Assembly: GCA_014871385.1 (NCBI GenBank)
Contig: CM026424.1
Location: 15,218,892-15,282,891 of the forward strand
Source: Ceratodon purpureus
Lineage: Eukaryota > Streptophyta > Bryopsida > Pseudoditrichales > Ditrichaceae
Length of the DNA: 64,000 nucleotides
Direction: 5' to 3'
Numbering within the stretch: position 1 is the first letter of the stretch; the number at the start of each line of letters is the position of its first letter. The translations under genes and the position numbers were made by a program. Positions 13,401 to 26,862 of this stretch are shown here, piece by piece. The notes under the pieces are model-generated. The model saw only the letters and a program-made list of their open reading frames with translations. It did no database searches and was not told where the DNA came from.

Positions 13401-15561
13401 GAATAAATTTAAGTATTATAAAAAAAATTGTTCTATGATGAGAAATTTAATATAAAAAATGAAAGTTTTAAATATTATATATATACATCATGAAGTGATA
13501 TAATTTAAATTCAAAATTATGAGATTAATTTGTAGCTTACTTGTTATTGCACCACTTTCGATTCCAGGTCCCCAAACATCAAAATTTGATGGAGAAGGAG
13601 GAAGAGGTGTTACAATAGCTTGATAAGGTGATCCATAGTTCAAAACGCCTTCACCTCCAACTTTGAAGTTGATATACACAATTCCAGGTAATATTGGTAC
13701 AAAATTGATGGTATAAATCAGTGATTCATGATCAAAATCGATCAATAAATTTGCTGCTGGTTGTAATGCAGTTCGAGCTGGTAAATCACTACTAACATAA
13801 AACAAACTTAAAGCAGTAGTATCTAGAGCTCCGCTATCTGTTATATTGTTTTGATGTTCATCAAAAATCTGTATTGTGAAGGAACTTTCAACATTTAGAG
13901 TGTATCCATTTAAATCTAAATTCACTATTGTTTGTGGAGCACTTGGTGCACTTGGTAAAACTAACAATGTTTCTGAATAAAATGTTATACCATTGTATTG
14001 TCCTATAACAAAATAAATTCCACTTGTCATTATTTGATAGGTGAGGCCATATGTTCCATCGGCATTATCAATTATAATCATCGAATCATTATTCCCGGAC
14101 ATTGTCCAATATTGTATTTTAAAAACTAATCCTCCATTTGTTAATTGATGGCCACCAATATCACGACTTATCACTGTTCCTTTTCCAATTTCACCAGCTC
14201 TTAGTATAGCAGTTTCTAATGACATAGTACATTGACTTGCATCTGCTGGACCAACATTAGTTGTTATTTTTCCTTGATAAACAAGCATTGCATCATATGT
14301 AATTTGAATGAGAGTATCATTTAGACAACTAAATCCATAGCTATATTGACCATTTCCAATTGGAGTCATGATATCATAAGCTGATTCACTTGGAAAACCA
14401 TCAACTATTTTATAAATGTGAAAAACATCTTGTTCCGAATGCCGTATATTTCCAAATAAATCTTTTGATAATAAAGTGATGTTTTTAATTCCACTAACTG
14501 GACATGGATCTAGTGAAGCTTCATCAAGAGTACAATGAATATCAACTGGGCCAACTTGTACTTCAACTTGAAAAGGAGATCCTAAAATATGAACAGATGC
14601 TCGTGCTACATATAAATCATAGATACCTGCTTTTAAAGGAGTATATTGAATTTCATAGAGATTGTCTGCAATATGTATTGGATATCCAAGTTTTGGTATT
14701 ATAATACCAGATTGATTTTTATTTTCACCGTGTACTTCAAAATATGCTTTATTTTCAACAATACTATTGTTATAATGGTCAAATGTTTGAATTGTAAAAC
14801 TAGTTGATAAACCGGGATACAATGGTATTGAAGTTGTCCCAACACCATCACCTATTGCTATGCAATTTGCCGCATTTAAAGCTCCATGTCCAATTTGAAC
14901 TTCAAGAGTTTTTAGTTGGTTTTCATTTGAGTAGATGTTTAAAATGTACCATCCGGGAACCGTAACCATGTAACGACAAACAACTCCAGGTGGATTTGAA
15001 GATATATTGCAATTAGCTTCTGTTTGATTCATTGATCTTTCAAATGTTATTGTAACCGTGATATTAGCATCTGTTATATCTTGAATTTCAGTAATTGGGT
15101 TATTTAATGCATCAAACATTGTAATCATTATATTTTCTAAAGTTCCTACATTTCCAACAGTTGTCCCCGATCCTGTAACCTGGGACAAATCGATAGTTTG
15201 ATTTTTATTGATGTAAAAATATCTTATTTATAAAATGCACTAAAAATGTAATTTATCTCAAAAAATAAACTGATAAACTAAAATTTTATGACTATAAAAA
15301 CATTTGGTATGTTATATCATTTATGAATGAATATATATATATATATATGAGTATATATTATCATTCATTCATGAATATATATATATATGAGTATATATTA
15401 TCATTCATGAATGAGAATATTTTATTGCCCAACATTCATCTATATATATTTGTTCATTATATATCAAATATTTGATATATAAAGACTTTTATGTGGATGA
15501 ATGTTGGATAATAATGTGTTATCATTTATATAAAAACAATGTCAAACATTTAATATATATG

Positions 15562-15644
<83 letters not shown>

Positions 15645-18600
15645 CTTATTTCAATTTAACATACAATTTTAAAATATATACATAAATAAATAAATTCAAT
15701 TGTACTTTCATATTTGTAGGCGAAGGTGGTCCAGGTATAGTTGGAACTATCATAGGTGAAGATGGAACTGGTATCTCTGTGGTTTCATTTCTCCATATTA
15801 TAGAAAATGTATATATGCTTTCAGGAGATGCTTGCAATGGTAAAAATTGAAGCACCCATAATGCATTATACAATCCATTGTCACTTAATTGCCATGTCCG
15901 ATTTAAAGCTATCATAGCTAAAGTATTATCAGGTTGTAGAATATTTGCTTGAAATCCATCATTTGGGGCTAATATGCAATCTTGTGGATTTCCATAAGCA
16001 TCATAGGCTTGGACATCTATTGTAACCCAATCTTGTCCAGCTCTATTTGTTGTTTGATTTGTAGTCATAACAACTGAAGTCTTATCAAGAATAGTTTCGG
16101 ATGCTACTACCTATAAAGATTGATGTATATATTGCATATTTGAGTATATTTGATCCGTACAAAAATAAATTTGTAATATGTTTAATAAAAAAAATGTTCT
16201 ATTAATATATTATAAATTTAATTTTATTGGTTTTTTTTCAAAATTAAAGTAAAACCCAATATCGCTTGATTGCTAAATTTATCTTATAAAACATGAATTA
16301 ACTCTAAATATGTAATAAGTCTCTTGTTTAAAATGAATTTTCTATACTAATTAGTAGACTTGAAATAAATCTTAAATAACACAATCTATTAAGACACATT
16401 TTATTTATAATTTGAAATTATAATTCAACATTGTTGCAAATTCTAGTATTATTATACGGTAAATTACTGATGTTGATAAATATATACTATATAATTTAAA
16501 TCCACCTTATGAATATTAACACTAATAGAATTTTAATAGAATTGATTTTTTAAAGTATTATTGAAATGTTTTTGGCATATTTTCTACTTAAATCTATTTG
16601 GATGTCCTTAAAAAATTTATCTGATCTAGTCTACAATGATATTAGATTTTGTGAATGAAAATAAAACCATAAAATATATATTTTTGATATATTAAATTCA
16701 AAACAATAAATGAATAAAACTATGAAACCTGTAATAAGTATCCATCACTTTTTCCTCCCAAAGGTTTATCAGTGGCTCCAACATATATCACTATTGTAAA
16801 ATTTCCAGTTTTCAAGGTGTCATATTGTAAAAAGAATGTTCCGTCACCATTATCAATAGAGCTCACACTTGGAGGCAAAGGTGGAGCATAATTAGGATCA
16901 TTGCTACTTACAGAGTCAATTTGTAATCGAACATAATCACCATTAGAAGATACACTATTTTGAATTGCTAGACCGTTGTTGTCAACAAGTTGCACCATTA
17001 TGTGTCCGGATCTACCAGCCATTATCATCCCTCCCAAATCACCAAATGCCAAACAATTGTTTGGTTCTGGGTCACCAATATCCGCTATTATAGGTACTGT
17101 AAAAGCGTACCCGGATGAATCTACTGTCGAAAATTGACGTAAAGCCGGAATCAATACACCAATTGATCCTGAGGTATAACTTACATTGAAATTAACATTC
17201 TTTGTTGAATTATTTGGTAGCACTTTATATGAAATTGCACAATGATTATCAAATGATGGTTGTCCCGGATAAGGTGTCATTAGAGATGCATTCCATCCAA
17301 CAAGATAGAAATTAGAACATAAAAATTTATCTGGAAAAATCGAATTATTGTAAGTATCTCGAATTTCGATGAACATTGTATTCATGTAGCATGTATCTTT
17401 ATCTTCACATTCTAATGATGCTATTACTCCAGGTCCGTAGACTTTTAAAAATGTTGTATTTAGGGAGGTACTTGGAAGTATTGATGTGTGGTATGGTCCA
17501 AGCACTGAATGTACAATTTTTGAAGATGTATTATCATTGTAAGAAAGTGCAATGTTCAATAATCCAGCTGTAGTAGGAATACATGAATATACAATGATTC
17601 CATTATTTATTGAAAAATTACCGCCACGGATTGGAATACTTGTAATAGCCACTGTATTATTACCAATAGCCTTTTGAATACTTATAGATGATTGATTTGA
17701 TATTCCGTTCATATAATTATTTAGAAGATCTAACTTTCCGGACATGTTTACAGCATTACCAAAATTGTCACATAGATTGATAGAAAAATTTAATGGTGTT
17801 CCAACTGAGATTAATTTACCATCTCCAATTCCAATTCCTAAAGGCTTGAGTCTAGTTATATCTGGTATGCCTGGTAAAACCATAAATGATGAAATAGTAG
17901 CAAGGTTTGATGGATTGGGTTGTAATATTATTCCATTCATATAAACAATGATGTCATACGCACCAGATCGCATTACTGTAAAAGAGATAGAATATGTTGT
18001 ATCCAGATTATTAATAACTAAAGGATTTATATTAGACAAAGGATCATTGTCTCCTGACACTTCAAAATCATGAAGAATATCATTGTTAACATGTAGAAAT
18101 GAAGTATCATTATTTAATATAGCTTCTTTTAATTGTCGTTCATTAACTATAGTTTTTGCATTTCCAGCCAAAACAACCGTAGCTGATATATTCAAAGTTT
18201 GATTATAGAATGGTGCATTTCCAAATCGATCACGGGTAACAAGCATAAATGTTGTAATTAATCCTGTGACACCGGCTTGTCGTCTTTGAAGGTCTACTAT
18301 ACTACTTGGTATGTCTAACATTCCTGGATCAACTTGAAATAAAAATGGACTTCCATATATATCAAGAGCATTTGAATTAGATCCAATGGCCCATTGTATT
18401 CGCAATCTATAATTTGCAAGGGATAGAGGAGATGTTCCAACTTTATACACTGATGTTAGCGTAAAGTTAAAAATAAAAATACATCCTACATCTAATGAGC
18501 TCAAAGTTACAATTGGATTTGTAACTAAAGGAGCTACACCACCACCTTGGCCATCAAAACCTACATCATCTGTATTCAATGTAACTGTTGGTACATTTGA

Positions 18601-21600
18601 CGATATACATTTCGATTTATCTTGGAGGTTTCCATTTATGTCCACTCCAATGATCTTCATCAAATTAGAATATCCAGCAGTTACTTTAGAAGGTACATTA
18701 TCAGACGTGATTTTTCGAGGTGCATTTGACAAATATGCAAATGATTGATTAACACTTGTATCCGCAGGTGAACAAATAATGGTTACAACATCACCAATCA
18801 AAACTCCATTCATGTCACCAAAACGAATAGATGCTGTGAAATTACCAGATTGTTTAAGGTAGAAGTATGCAATGATTTGTCCTGCTCCACTTTTAGATTG
18901 AATAGTACTAGCTATAGCACTAGGCAAATTTGTGTTTCCACCATTTCTGGTAATAGTTACAAAAAACTGACCGGAATGATCACCACGACATGAATTGTTA
19001 AATTTGTCTGCACATTGAATAGTCAATATTGTTTTACTTCCCAATGTAGTAATAATTGGAGAGATTGTAGATACTTTACAAGCTGGTGGCCATGGATCTG
19101 TTGGTGCAATAACTAAAGAATTTGAAAGATCAACTTGTCCACCAAGAGCGATAATTGAATACAAAAATGTATAATTGCTTCCAGCTAAGGTGAGATTTGA
19201 GTAAGTAAAAACGATATGGTCTTCAGTGATATTGCATTGCATAGGTGGATCATATCCACGAGCATCTACAACTTTTGCACTACAAGTAAGTGCACTTTGA
19301 GGTATAACATTTCCAAATGCATCACATATAGAGTAAACCATAATACTTCCAGATTCACCAGCCCTTGTTGTAAATTGCATAGAATTAGGTGGATAAACCA
19401 TTAAAGTAATTTCTGGTGGACCGGGTAATACTTTAAAAGAATAATTTGCTCCAAAAGGTTTATTATCTGGTCCATATAATGCAATTGGAACATCATTTAA
19501 GGTTGCTTCTAAATTGTATGTTCCTGCCCAAATCAACGACAATGTTGCTTGAAAATATCCATTGTTTGTGGATAAGAAGTTAACAATGCCCATTGTTATA
19601 TCACTTGTATCTTTATTTATAGCTATGAATTTAAATACATCAGCATTGTGATGATAAATTGTGTAGTCTTGCTGATTGCCCATAGCATCATTTGCATCAA
19701 ATGTTCCACTTAAGCTACTTCCAGCATCATATTTTTCTAATAATTGTGATGTAAGCCGAAACTTTGTCTTAGTTGAACATGTTACACCTGGAGTGATTGT
19801 AAGTGGTATTGTACTTGGTATGCCATTATTTATATTTATAGATGCACTTGTTGAAACTGCTTGATATATTACGGTATAAGTTCCATCTGATAAGTCTATT
19901 ACACTTACAATCCGCCCACCATTCATTGTAATTGTTGGTACATTGCCTCCAATACTGATACTAGTTGGTGGACTACCAGTTGGTTCATTATTGGATGATA
20001 AATTAAAAGAAGATGTTTGTCCTGCAATAAGCATGTAAAATTGTGGACATGTTGCAAGTGTGGGAGGAGCTCCGTTACATTGTGGATAATACATCACCCG
20101 CGTTGGTGGTGTAGCTGCTACAACAGTTAAAGTTGTCAAAGGCAATGAAACTCCACTTGGAGACCAAAAGTCTACTTTATAATTACCTATCGTTGGAGCA
20201 CTCCATGTGACTCGATACCTTCCTCCAGAAGTATGTTTATCATTTATAGTTGCTCGACCACATGTGGTATTTTGGCATAAACGTAAATTAAATCGATCTG
20301 GAGGTAACGCCGGGTCATCTCGGCGATAGCCACCACCATCTAAAGATACAATGTAAAATGATGATGGTTGATTTACCACAGCTTGTCTTATCTCTTCAAC
20401 TGCTAATGATTTTAAATCACCAGCTACGATTGACATTGTCATTGTTCGGCTCGTGAAATCACCTTGAAAACCACGAACATTAATAGAACATATACCAGTT
20501 GTAGGAGGAGTTTTAAAGGTTAGACTAAATCCGTGAAATTGATTCGATGTAATACTTATATCACTAGATGGCACTATATTATTTCCAGCTGTAATGTTTA
20601 CGACAAGTTTACTTCCATCACCTATCCAAACATTATTATATTGGTCTCGTGCAGTTATATACATAGTAAAGTTTGCTCCTGGTTGAGCTTGAAGTCTACC
20701 CGGTCCACTTATATCAAAATTTGCTCCAACAGGATTTCCAGGAACCACTTGAATAGTAGCTTGTGAGCTTATCAGTTTGTTTAGAACTGGTATTCGTGCA
20801 TAGTAGTGCCCTGCAAGTGTTGGCGCTTTGAATGTAAAAATATAGGGATTAACATTAGGACTTGATTCTTGTAACACCAAATTTGTTGCACCCATTGTAT
20901 CTTCTCTAACCAATACAGAACCTTGAAACTTTCCAAAATTTGGTGAAGATGGAATGAAGTTTCCATACGAATCTAAGAGATTAAGTGTTAAATTTCCATT
21001 AGAACCAACTGTGAAATTGGTGACAATAGTAGTAACATTGGAAACATTAATGTCAAGTGGACCTGTTGAAAAAAAATTGATTTAATAAATATTTTATATT
21101 GTGTATAATCTAAATAAAATTCAATAAGAATCTGTAAAAAATTTATGGAAATCAAAATTGTAAATGAATAAGTAATTGTGTATTATATTTTTATTTAAAT
21201 TCAAGAAAAACACACTTAAAAAACATAAAATATGAGATACTTATATTTATTGGTAAAAAAATTGAATAGAAATCAACAACAATATTTTTAATTTTTCAAA
21301 ATCTAAGATTTCTTTAAAGATTAATAACCAATTTTATATTAGTTTCTTGTAATCTGCATAATATTTTAAAGAAAAAAAATAATTTTGAAACAATGTCTAT
21401 CTTTCAATGTTTAATTTTAAAAAAGAACGCATAAAGAAAATAATTATGAGACGTAAAAATGATAGTCTTATTACATAAGTATTTTCTGGATAAAAAATTC
21501 TTGATTGTAATTGTGATGTTGAAGTTTATTATCTAATTAAAGTAGAAGTTCTAATATTGAAGGCATCTATAGAAGCTTCAAATCTATAATTGTTCATAAT

Positions 21601-24600
21601 CTATAGTGACAAATCAAACATGCAAGAATACACACTTCAATCTTTAAATTTTATTCCTTCTAAACTCATCTCATTTGCGTTAAAGATACGTGAGTAATCC
21701 AGGATTCTTGCATTGAAATACATATATTCCAATCAAGTGGATGGAAATTTACAACAATGAAGTAAATGCTTAACCATATAATGTGAATGAGTCAAAAAAA
21801 AAAAAACAAAAAAAAAAATCCAATGTAGCATATTGGGTGAAAAATGCAGAAGTTTACGAATAGTTTAATTTCTTAAATACTTCTATGTTAGCAAAACATA
21901 CCACTATAGCACCTGATATTATGTTCTAAGATCCTAAACTTCATGACACTTGGAATTTAGTGTTTTTAAGAAATAGCACAACGAGTACACAACCTTAAGT
22001 TTTTGATTTGGTATTGAAATAACAAACTTGCAAAAACAAATCTATTGAGACCGTACCTATGCTTTAATTCTAAAATTGTAACATTACTGATTAGTTTTTA
22101 GAAGAAGTTTTGACACGGTAATGACAGTCTTCAAAGGTTATATACAACTTAGAATTACCACTTTACAATTTGTCTAATGTGTATATAAAGAATTCATATA
22201 TCTTAATTATTACATTTAAAATATTATGAATGGAAAGATGGCAGTAAGAATAGAGAATGGTACTTGTAATTCAATGGTCTTTCAAGTTCCATTTTAGGAT
22301 AAAACTGATTCTTAGCTTTAAAAATGAACAAACTTTAAAAATGAACGAACTTTAAAAATGAACGAACTTACATGATATGCCATAAACCGTAACAAGCCTT
22401 TACCTCTTTGAATTGATTATAGTTATCTATGGTTATTTAAAAATGAGTTTAATTATTTTAAAGTGAGAAAAGAAGACAACTCATAGTATCTTTGACTCAC
22501 TTTACAAATACACCTACTAAGTATATAATGTATTGGGTTGGTGAGTGTTTTACCAGGTAAACAAGTAGCATTGTACGAAGCCAGTTGAATGGAGCCATAA
22601 TTCGCTGTAACAATGATTCCAGATTTAGCCACTGTTTGGTTGAGACCTGGTATAAGTTGAAAAATCCGGCCTACGGATTGGACCGAAGAGTTCAAATTTC
22701 CCATACTTATAGTCAAAGGAGAAACACCTCTCAAACTTGAACCATCAATAACATTTCCATAACAATCTTTGAGAGCTAGAACCACTGGTGTGTAAACCCC
22801 GGCAATCATTTCTCCTACCATTAGATTACCTTTCCAATCTGCATGAAAAATGCATAACATTGCAATTACATCAAAACCTCAATTCAAACAATCTCAGAGA
22901 CACTAAAAGTGATATTAAACTTGAAACAAAACTCCATTACTAAAAGCAGAACAACTCCCCACTATAACCAAAAAAAACAACAACATCAAACTGCAATACC
23001 ATAACACCATAACACGTTCATCACCTCACAAACAAATATTTATTTATTTTTGAAAAAAATAAGGTTTGCCTATCAGATAACTTCTTAGTTTTCATTTTTT
23101 AGCAAAAAATCAGTAAAAATAACCTTAAATGTCTTAGAAATGACAAAAATATTGCAAAAACTAATTTCTTCAATTTTCTTATTTCTGTTTTCATAATTTT
23201 CTATTTTTTTTTTAATTTCTGATTTTAACATTTTTTGTTTCTAGAATTATTTTGAACAAACCTGCTCTGGTATCACAAACACCATATTCTTTAAATTGGC
23301 CAATCTTATCATATTTTCCACTCAAATAGCGTGATTTCATTACAATTCCTCTCTTCATTTCAATAGTATGGCTGCCAATATAAACAAGATTGGCCAATTT
23401 AATGAACATGACAATTACAGTATAAAGGGGAGGTATCACAAAAACCTTACATGAAGTATTCCCCATATTGGGATTCACATAAAAACCATAAACTCCGGAT
23501 CCTTGCAACGCATTCCCTGTGGACCCAATGAAAGCAGAAGCAACATAGTACCCAGCTTTTGTAACTTGCACACTTGCATTAGTTAAGCCCAAGCCTGGAA
23601 CCAAAGTCATAGTAATCAGTGAGCCTTGATCACAAGTGAGAACCACCTGCACAGTTTCATTCCACTCACCATAATTGAACGTTGTAGCTGCAGGATTTCC
23701 ATAAGCATCAAGGAGATTCAGATGGGCCAGAATGGTATCACCGGCTGTTTTCTGAGTGTTGTTTGATACAATGCCTTCCAACCTCAAGGAAGACATGCTG
23801 CCGAGCGCCATTCCAGGTATTACACTGATCTGAGATGCCTGGCTGATGATGGTGCCAGAGTCTATTGTCACGTTCAGTTTGTAGGTGCCTGTTTTTTGGA
23901 GTAGCATTGGAAAGGAGCAGCCCACAGTTGCACGGTTCATGTCGCATATTCCAGTGACTATGCTGGCGCCTGATGGATCGGTGACCTACGTTGAACAGGC
24001 AGAGTGTTAGTGTTCAATGCAGGGATGAGAGATTGGGGAAAGGTTTTAGGGAATGAATGGATTAAGAGATTTTCAATGTTGCGTATTTACCTGAGCTGTG
24101 ATTTGATGTATGAGTGAGTATTTTGGAAGAGTGTCTGCACTGTCGATGATGAGAGATTGTTGCCCAGTGGGTACAGTGCTGTTGGGAGACACCCTGAACT
24201 TTGTTGTTGCATCAGTAGGGGTTAGAGTTTGCAGGGAGAAGTTGAATTGGCTGTTGACAATGGGCAGTCCATCGAGTGTTACGCTCCCTGTCACCATGAG
24301 GTTTGGGTTCAGTTAAAATTATGTGCACGTGGTCATGCCGGGGTTGGAAGGAGAGTGGTAAGATTGGGATGAGAGAAGATGGGAGATTGAAGCTAGAGCG
24401 TACCTGTCGTTGGAAGAAACCTTGAAGGCGTGCATGTTACTTGCCAGTTTCCATTCCCTAGCTGCGTGGTTGTGAAAGGGACAGGGAAGGTTGCGTTGTT
24501 TCCTCCAACGACGGCTGACTGTAGAAGGGTGACTTTGAATGGAAAGGGGCCCCCTCCACCACCGAGAAAGCCAGAGGGAACAATGCCTTGCCCATCCACA

Positions 24601-26862
24601 ACTTGGATGTTGAAGCTTACCGAGGTGCCTGGTGCATACCCACCTGTAGCAAACGTGGAGCTTACGTAGCTGAACTGAGGAGAAGGGGGACCTGAAACAT
24701 TGAACGATAGCGGAGGCGTGATACCTGCAGCCAAAGGAATAGCAATTAATCAAAAGGAAGCTCGGAAGGTAACGAGTCTAAGTGGAAAGGGATACATATG
24801 AGAAATGAAGACTAAATCGAAGATAAGGTCATGACTTATTACCAGCACAAGATGGAACAATGCTTGTAAGCTTGTATTGACCCGGAAAGCCAACAATAAC
24901 GCTGACCACATATGTCATCGGTCCCCCAACTCCAGTAAAGGACCCAGCAACATCAGTCGTCACATTGATAGGACCCATGGTTGTGGGAGTGGGAAACATC
25001 ACCAGTATAGATAAACCCATTCCTGTGTCTGTGCTAGTGCACACCGGCATATTTGAACCCAAGTGGCGGCCAGAATTTTGCAACTGAAAAACAAAAAAGT
25101 TTCTTGTGAGTTTCCTACTATTTGAACCACGAGGGAGACAGTGGGAAGCAAAACGTGGATACAAAACCCTTCTATTCGATGCGTGGTAAAACCAACTCCA
25201 GGTGAAGACTAAAAATCAGGTATAAATCCTTCTTATGTAAATTAATCTGAAATACATTTACAAAAGCCATCAATACTTGAAAACTGAGAGCAAAAGAGCA
25301 CTTTAAACAGCTTCATGAAACAGAGGTAACATTAGGAATGCTGTAGGAATGTTCATGTCCAAAGGTAATACCGAGCCATCTGGTGGTATATTTGCTGGTG
25401 GGCTCTTCGGAGGTGAGACCGCTACTGGGCTTTTTGATGGTGTCGGCACTGAGATTGATGGAGGTGGATTCCCTCCTGGGCTTGGTGGAGGTGGATTTGT
25501 AACCGGAGATGGTGGAGCCGGATTCGCTGCCGATTTTGGAGGGGTTTGATTAAACGCCGGGCCTGCCGAAGGTGGATTCGCTGTGGGTGGATTGGATGCT
25601 GGAGGTGTCTTTGCTGCGGTTGAATTTGCCACCTGATCCAAGCGAATATAATCCACATGACGCTCATGCTCAATATACGGATCTGCATATAATACATCAC
25701 AAAGCAAATCAAAATTTTGGATGTCGTAGATGTTTCTTCTGCACTTAACTCCACGTGAAATTCACGTTAAGAAAAAGAGACTAAGTTAATTTTATTAGCT
25801 ACTAGTCACCGATGTAGTAGGGGCAAGAGGGTGGCTGTACCTTCAACAGCCACATAATCCTGGCCATTAATGGAGATGTGTGTAATGGGACTCGGAGACT
25901 CGATAGGACAGTGTATGCTCAACTTGGCATTCGATTGGCGGGCATACTCGTATGGAATCGGATAGCGTGCCTCGGAGACAACCCCGGCTTCATCCCTACA
26001 AGTTGGTGTGAAGGTCATTGACAACAGCTCAGATGTGTTCGTGCGAGGAAATATTGAGTTTTGGAGGTGCCAAACACCTTCAACATCAGTTGGATCCAAG
26101 GCAGTTGTTGCCAACTCTTCTCCATCTGTAAAACTTCCAAGAGTCAAAGCCAGATATGCATTATGTGCTCGCTACCTAAGTCGATTATCTTGACAAAATA
26201 GTGATGTGCTCCAATAGTTACGTAATATTCTGGAAAGTTTAAAACATTGACGCTTTGCATCGCTTGATTCAGTCTACAATTCATGAAGTAGTTTCTGAAC
26301 ATGAGAAAGTATTTCAAAGGGAGCTTACCATAGTAGACAAATTCACCAGCTCTGGTGTAGCGGACACCATCCAGCGAGTAGGATAGTCGAACAACATCTT
26401 TATTGGAAGATTGTAAAGGGGGCATAACAAACTCATCTTCAATCCCTCCATTAATGACAGTCTGGTAAGTGGCTTTTACGGGATTCCAATCATTGATCCT
26501 CAAATAATGCGGACTTACAGCATCAAGCCCCTTCCCTGCTAAATGAACTCTGAGCTGTGTGCCTCCCTTGCTTGAGCCCAACTTGGTGCTGATTACCTCG
26601 GGGGAAAATCCTGAAACTCAGATCATGCCAGCGTGTAACTGCTATTTATTTCCTTACTCAAGTGAAAATCCTTCATAAGCATTAAACAGGAAATTGGAAA
26701 TCTTAACTGAAAAGGCTTGTAAATCGAGGTATAAGTGACCTCTAAGGAGCGTTGTTACGTACCGTTCCATAGAAAACCATCAACAGCATTCAGGAATAAC
26801 CCCAAAAGTATTAAGTGAATGATGCCGTGCTCAAACACCTTCGTAGGCCGTTGCCAGCTCAT
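7488..26862 (-). CDS. Giant secreted filamin-repeat / REJ-like protein (about 4,660 aa)
   Basis: Exons, minus strand: 26763-26862, 26329-26610, 25841-26167, 25372-25682 (short form 25633-25682), 24843-25083, 24404-24724, 24091-24287, 23451-23985, 22554-22838, 16729-21062, 15706-16110, 13541-15179, 9984-12937, 9623-9856, 9361-9508, 7488-9160. All junctions are GT-AG and phase-consistent, giving 13,986 nt, or 4,661 aa (4,574 with the short exon 4). Residues 1-28 form a signal peptide around HLILLGLFLNAVDG. Residues 33-125 look like an IPT/TIG domain (SSKGGTQLRVHLAGKGL). About 254-340 is a Pro/Ser/Asn linker. From 341 to about 3,650 come more than 20 filamin-type Ig units marked by D-x-Y-x-N motifs (DAYGN, DSYGN, DQYNN, DRFGN, DEYNN). 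About 3,660-4,100 resembles REJ/PKD modules (CDNITLDASGSSG). The last 17 residues are a hydrophobic tail after Ser-Ser-Ser, so a GPI or membrane anchor. N-glycosylation sites are abundant. No polycystin channel follows. Filamin repeats in the plant sperm adhesin GEX2 suggest surface adhesion; the function is inferred. Confidence 0.85.
15180..15705 (-). repeat. Intron of the giant gene full of AT microsatellite and hairpin repeats
   Basis: This intron, between the eleventh and twelfth coding exons of the filamin-repeat gene, carries a long (AT)n run at about 15567-15641. It also has two tandem copies of a unit containing GAGTATATATTATCATTCAT at 15340-15415. Such sequence is probably length-variable between individuals. 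Confidence 0.85.
21063..22553 (-). other. Long AT-rich intron of the giant gene
   Basis: A 1.49-kb intron between the ninth and tenth coding exons. It contains no coding segment that I can see, some A tracts near 21.8 kb, and a small 17-bp tandem repeat at its 5' side. The base composition of the gene changes across it: exons upstream of about 22.5 kb are richer in GC than those downstream. Confidence 0.75.
22315..22369. repeat. 17-bp tandem repeat, three copies
   Basis: Three consecutive near-identical copies of CTTTAAAAATGAACGAA lie within the intron of the filamin-repeat gene. The first copy differs by one base (AACAAA for AACGAA). Confidence 0.85.

Noticed and set aside
7804-20766. Many plus-strand open frames of 60-80 codons opposite the giant gene
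   Set aside because: They are antisense shadows of long minus-strand exons; none shows domains, and the minus-strand reading explains the sequence fully.
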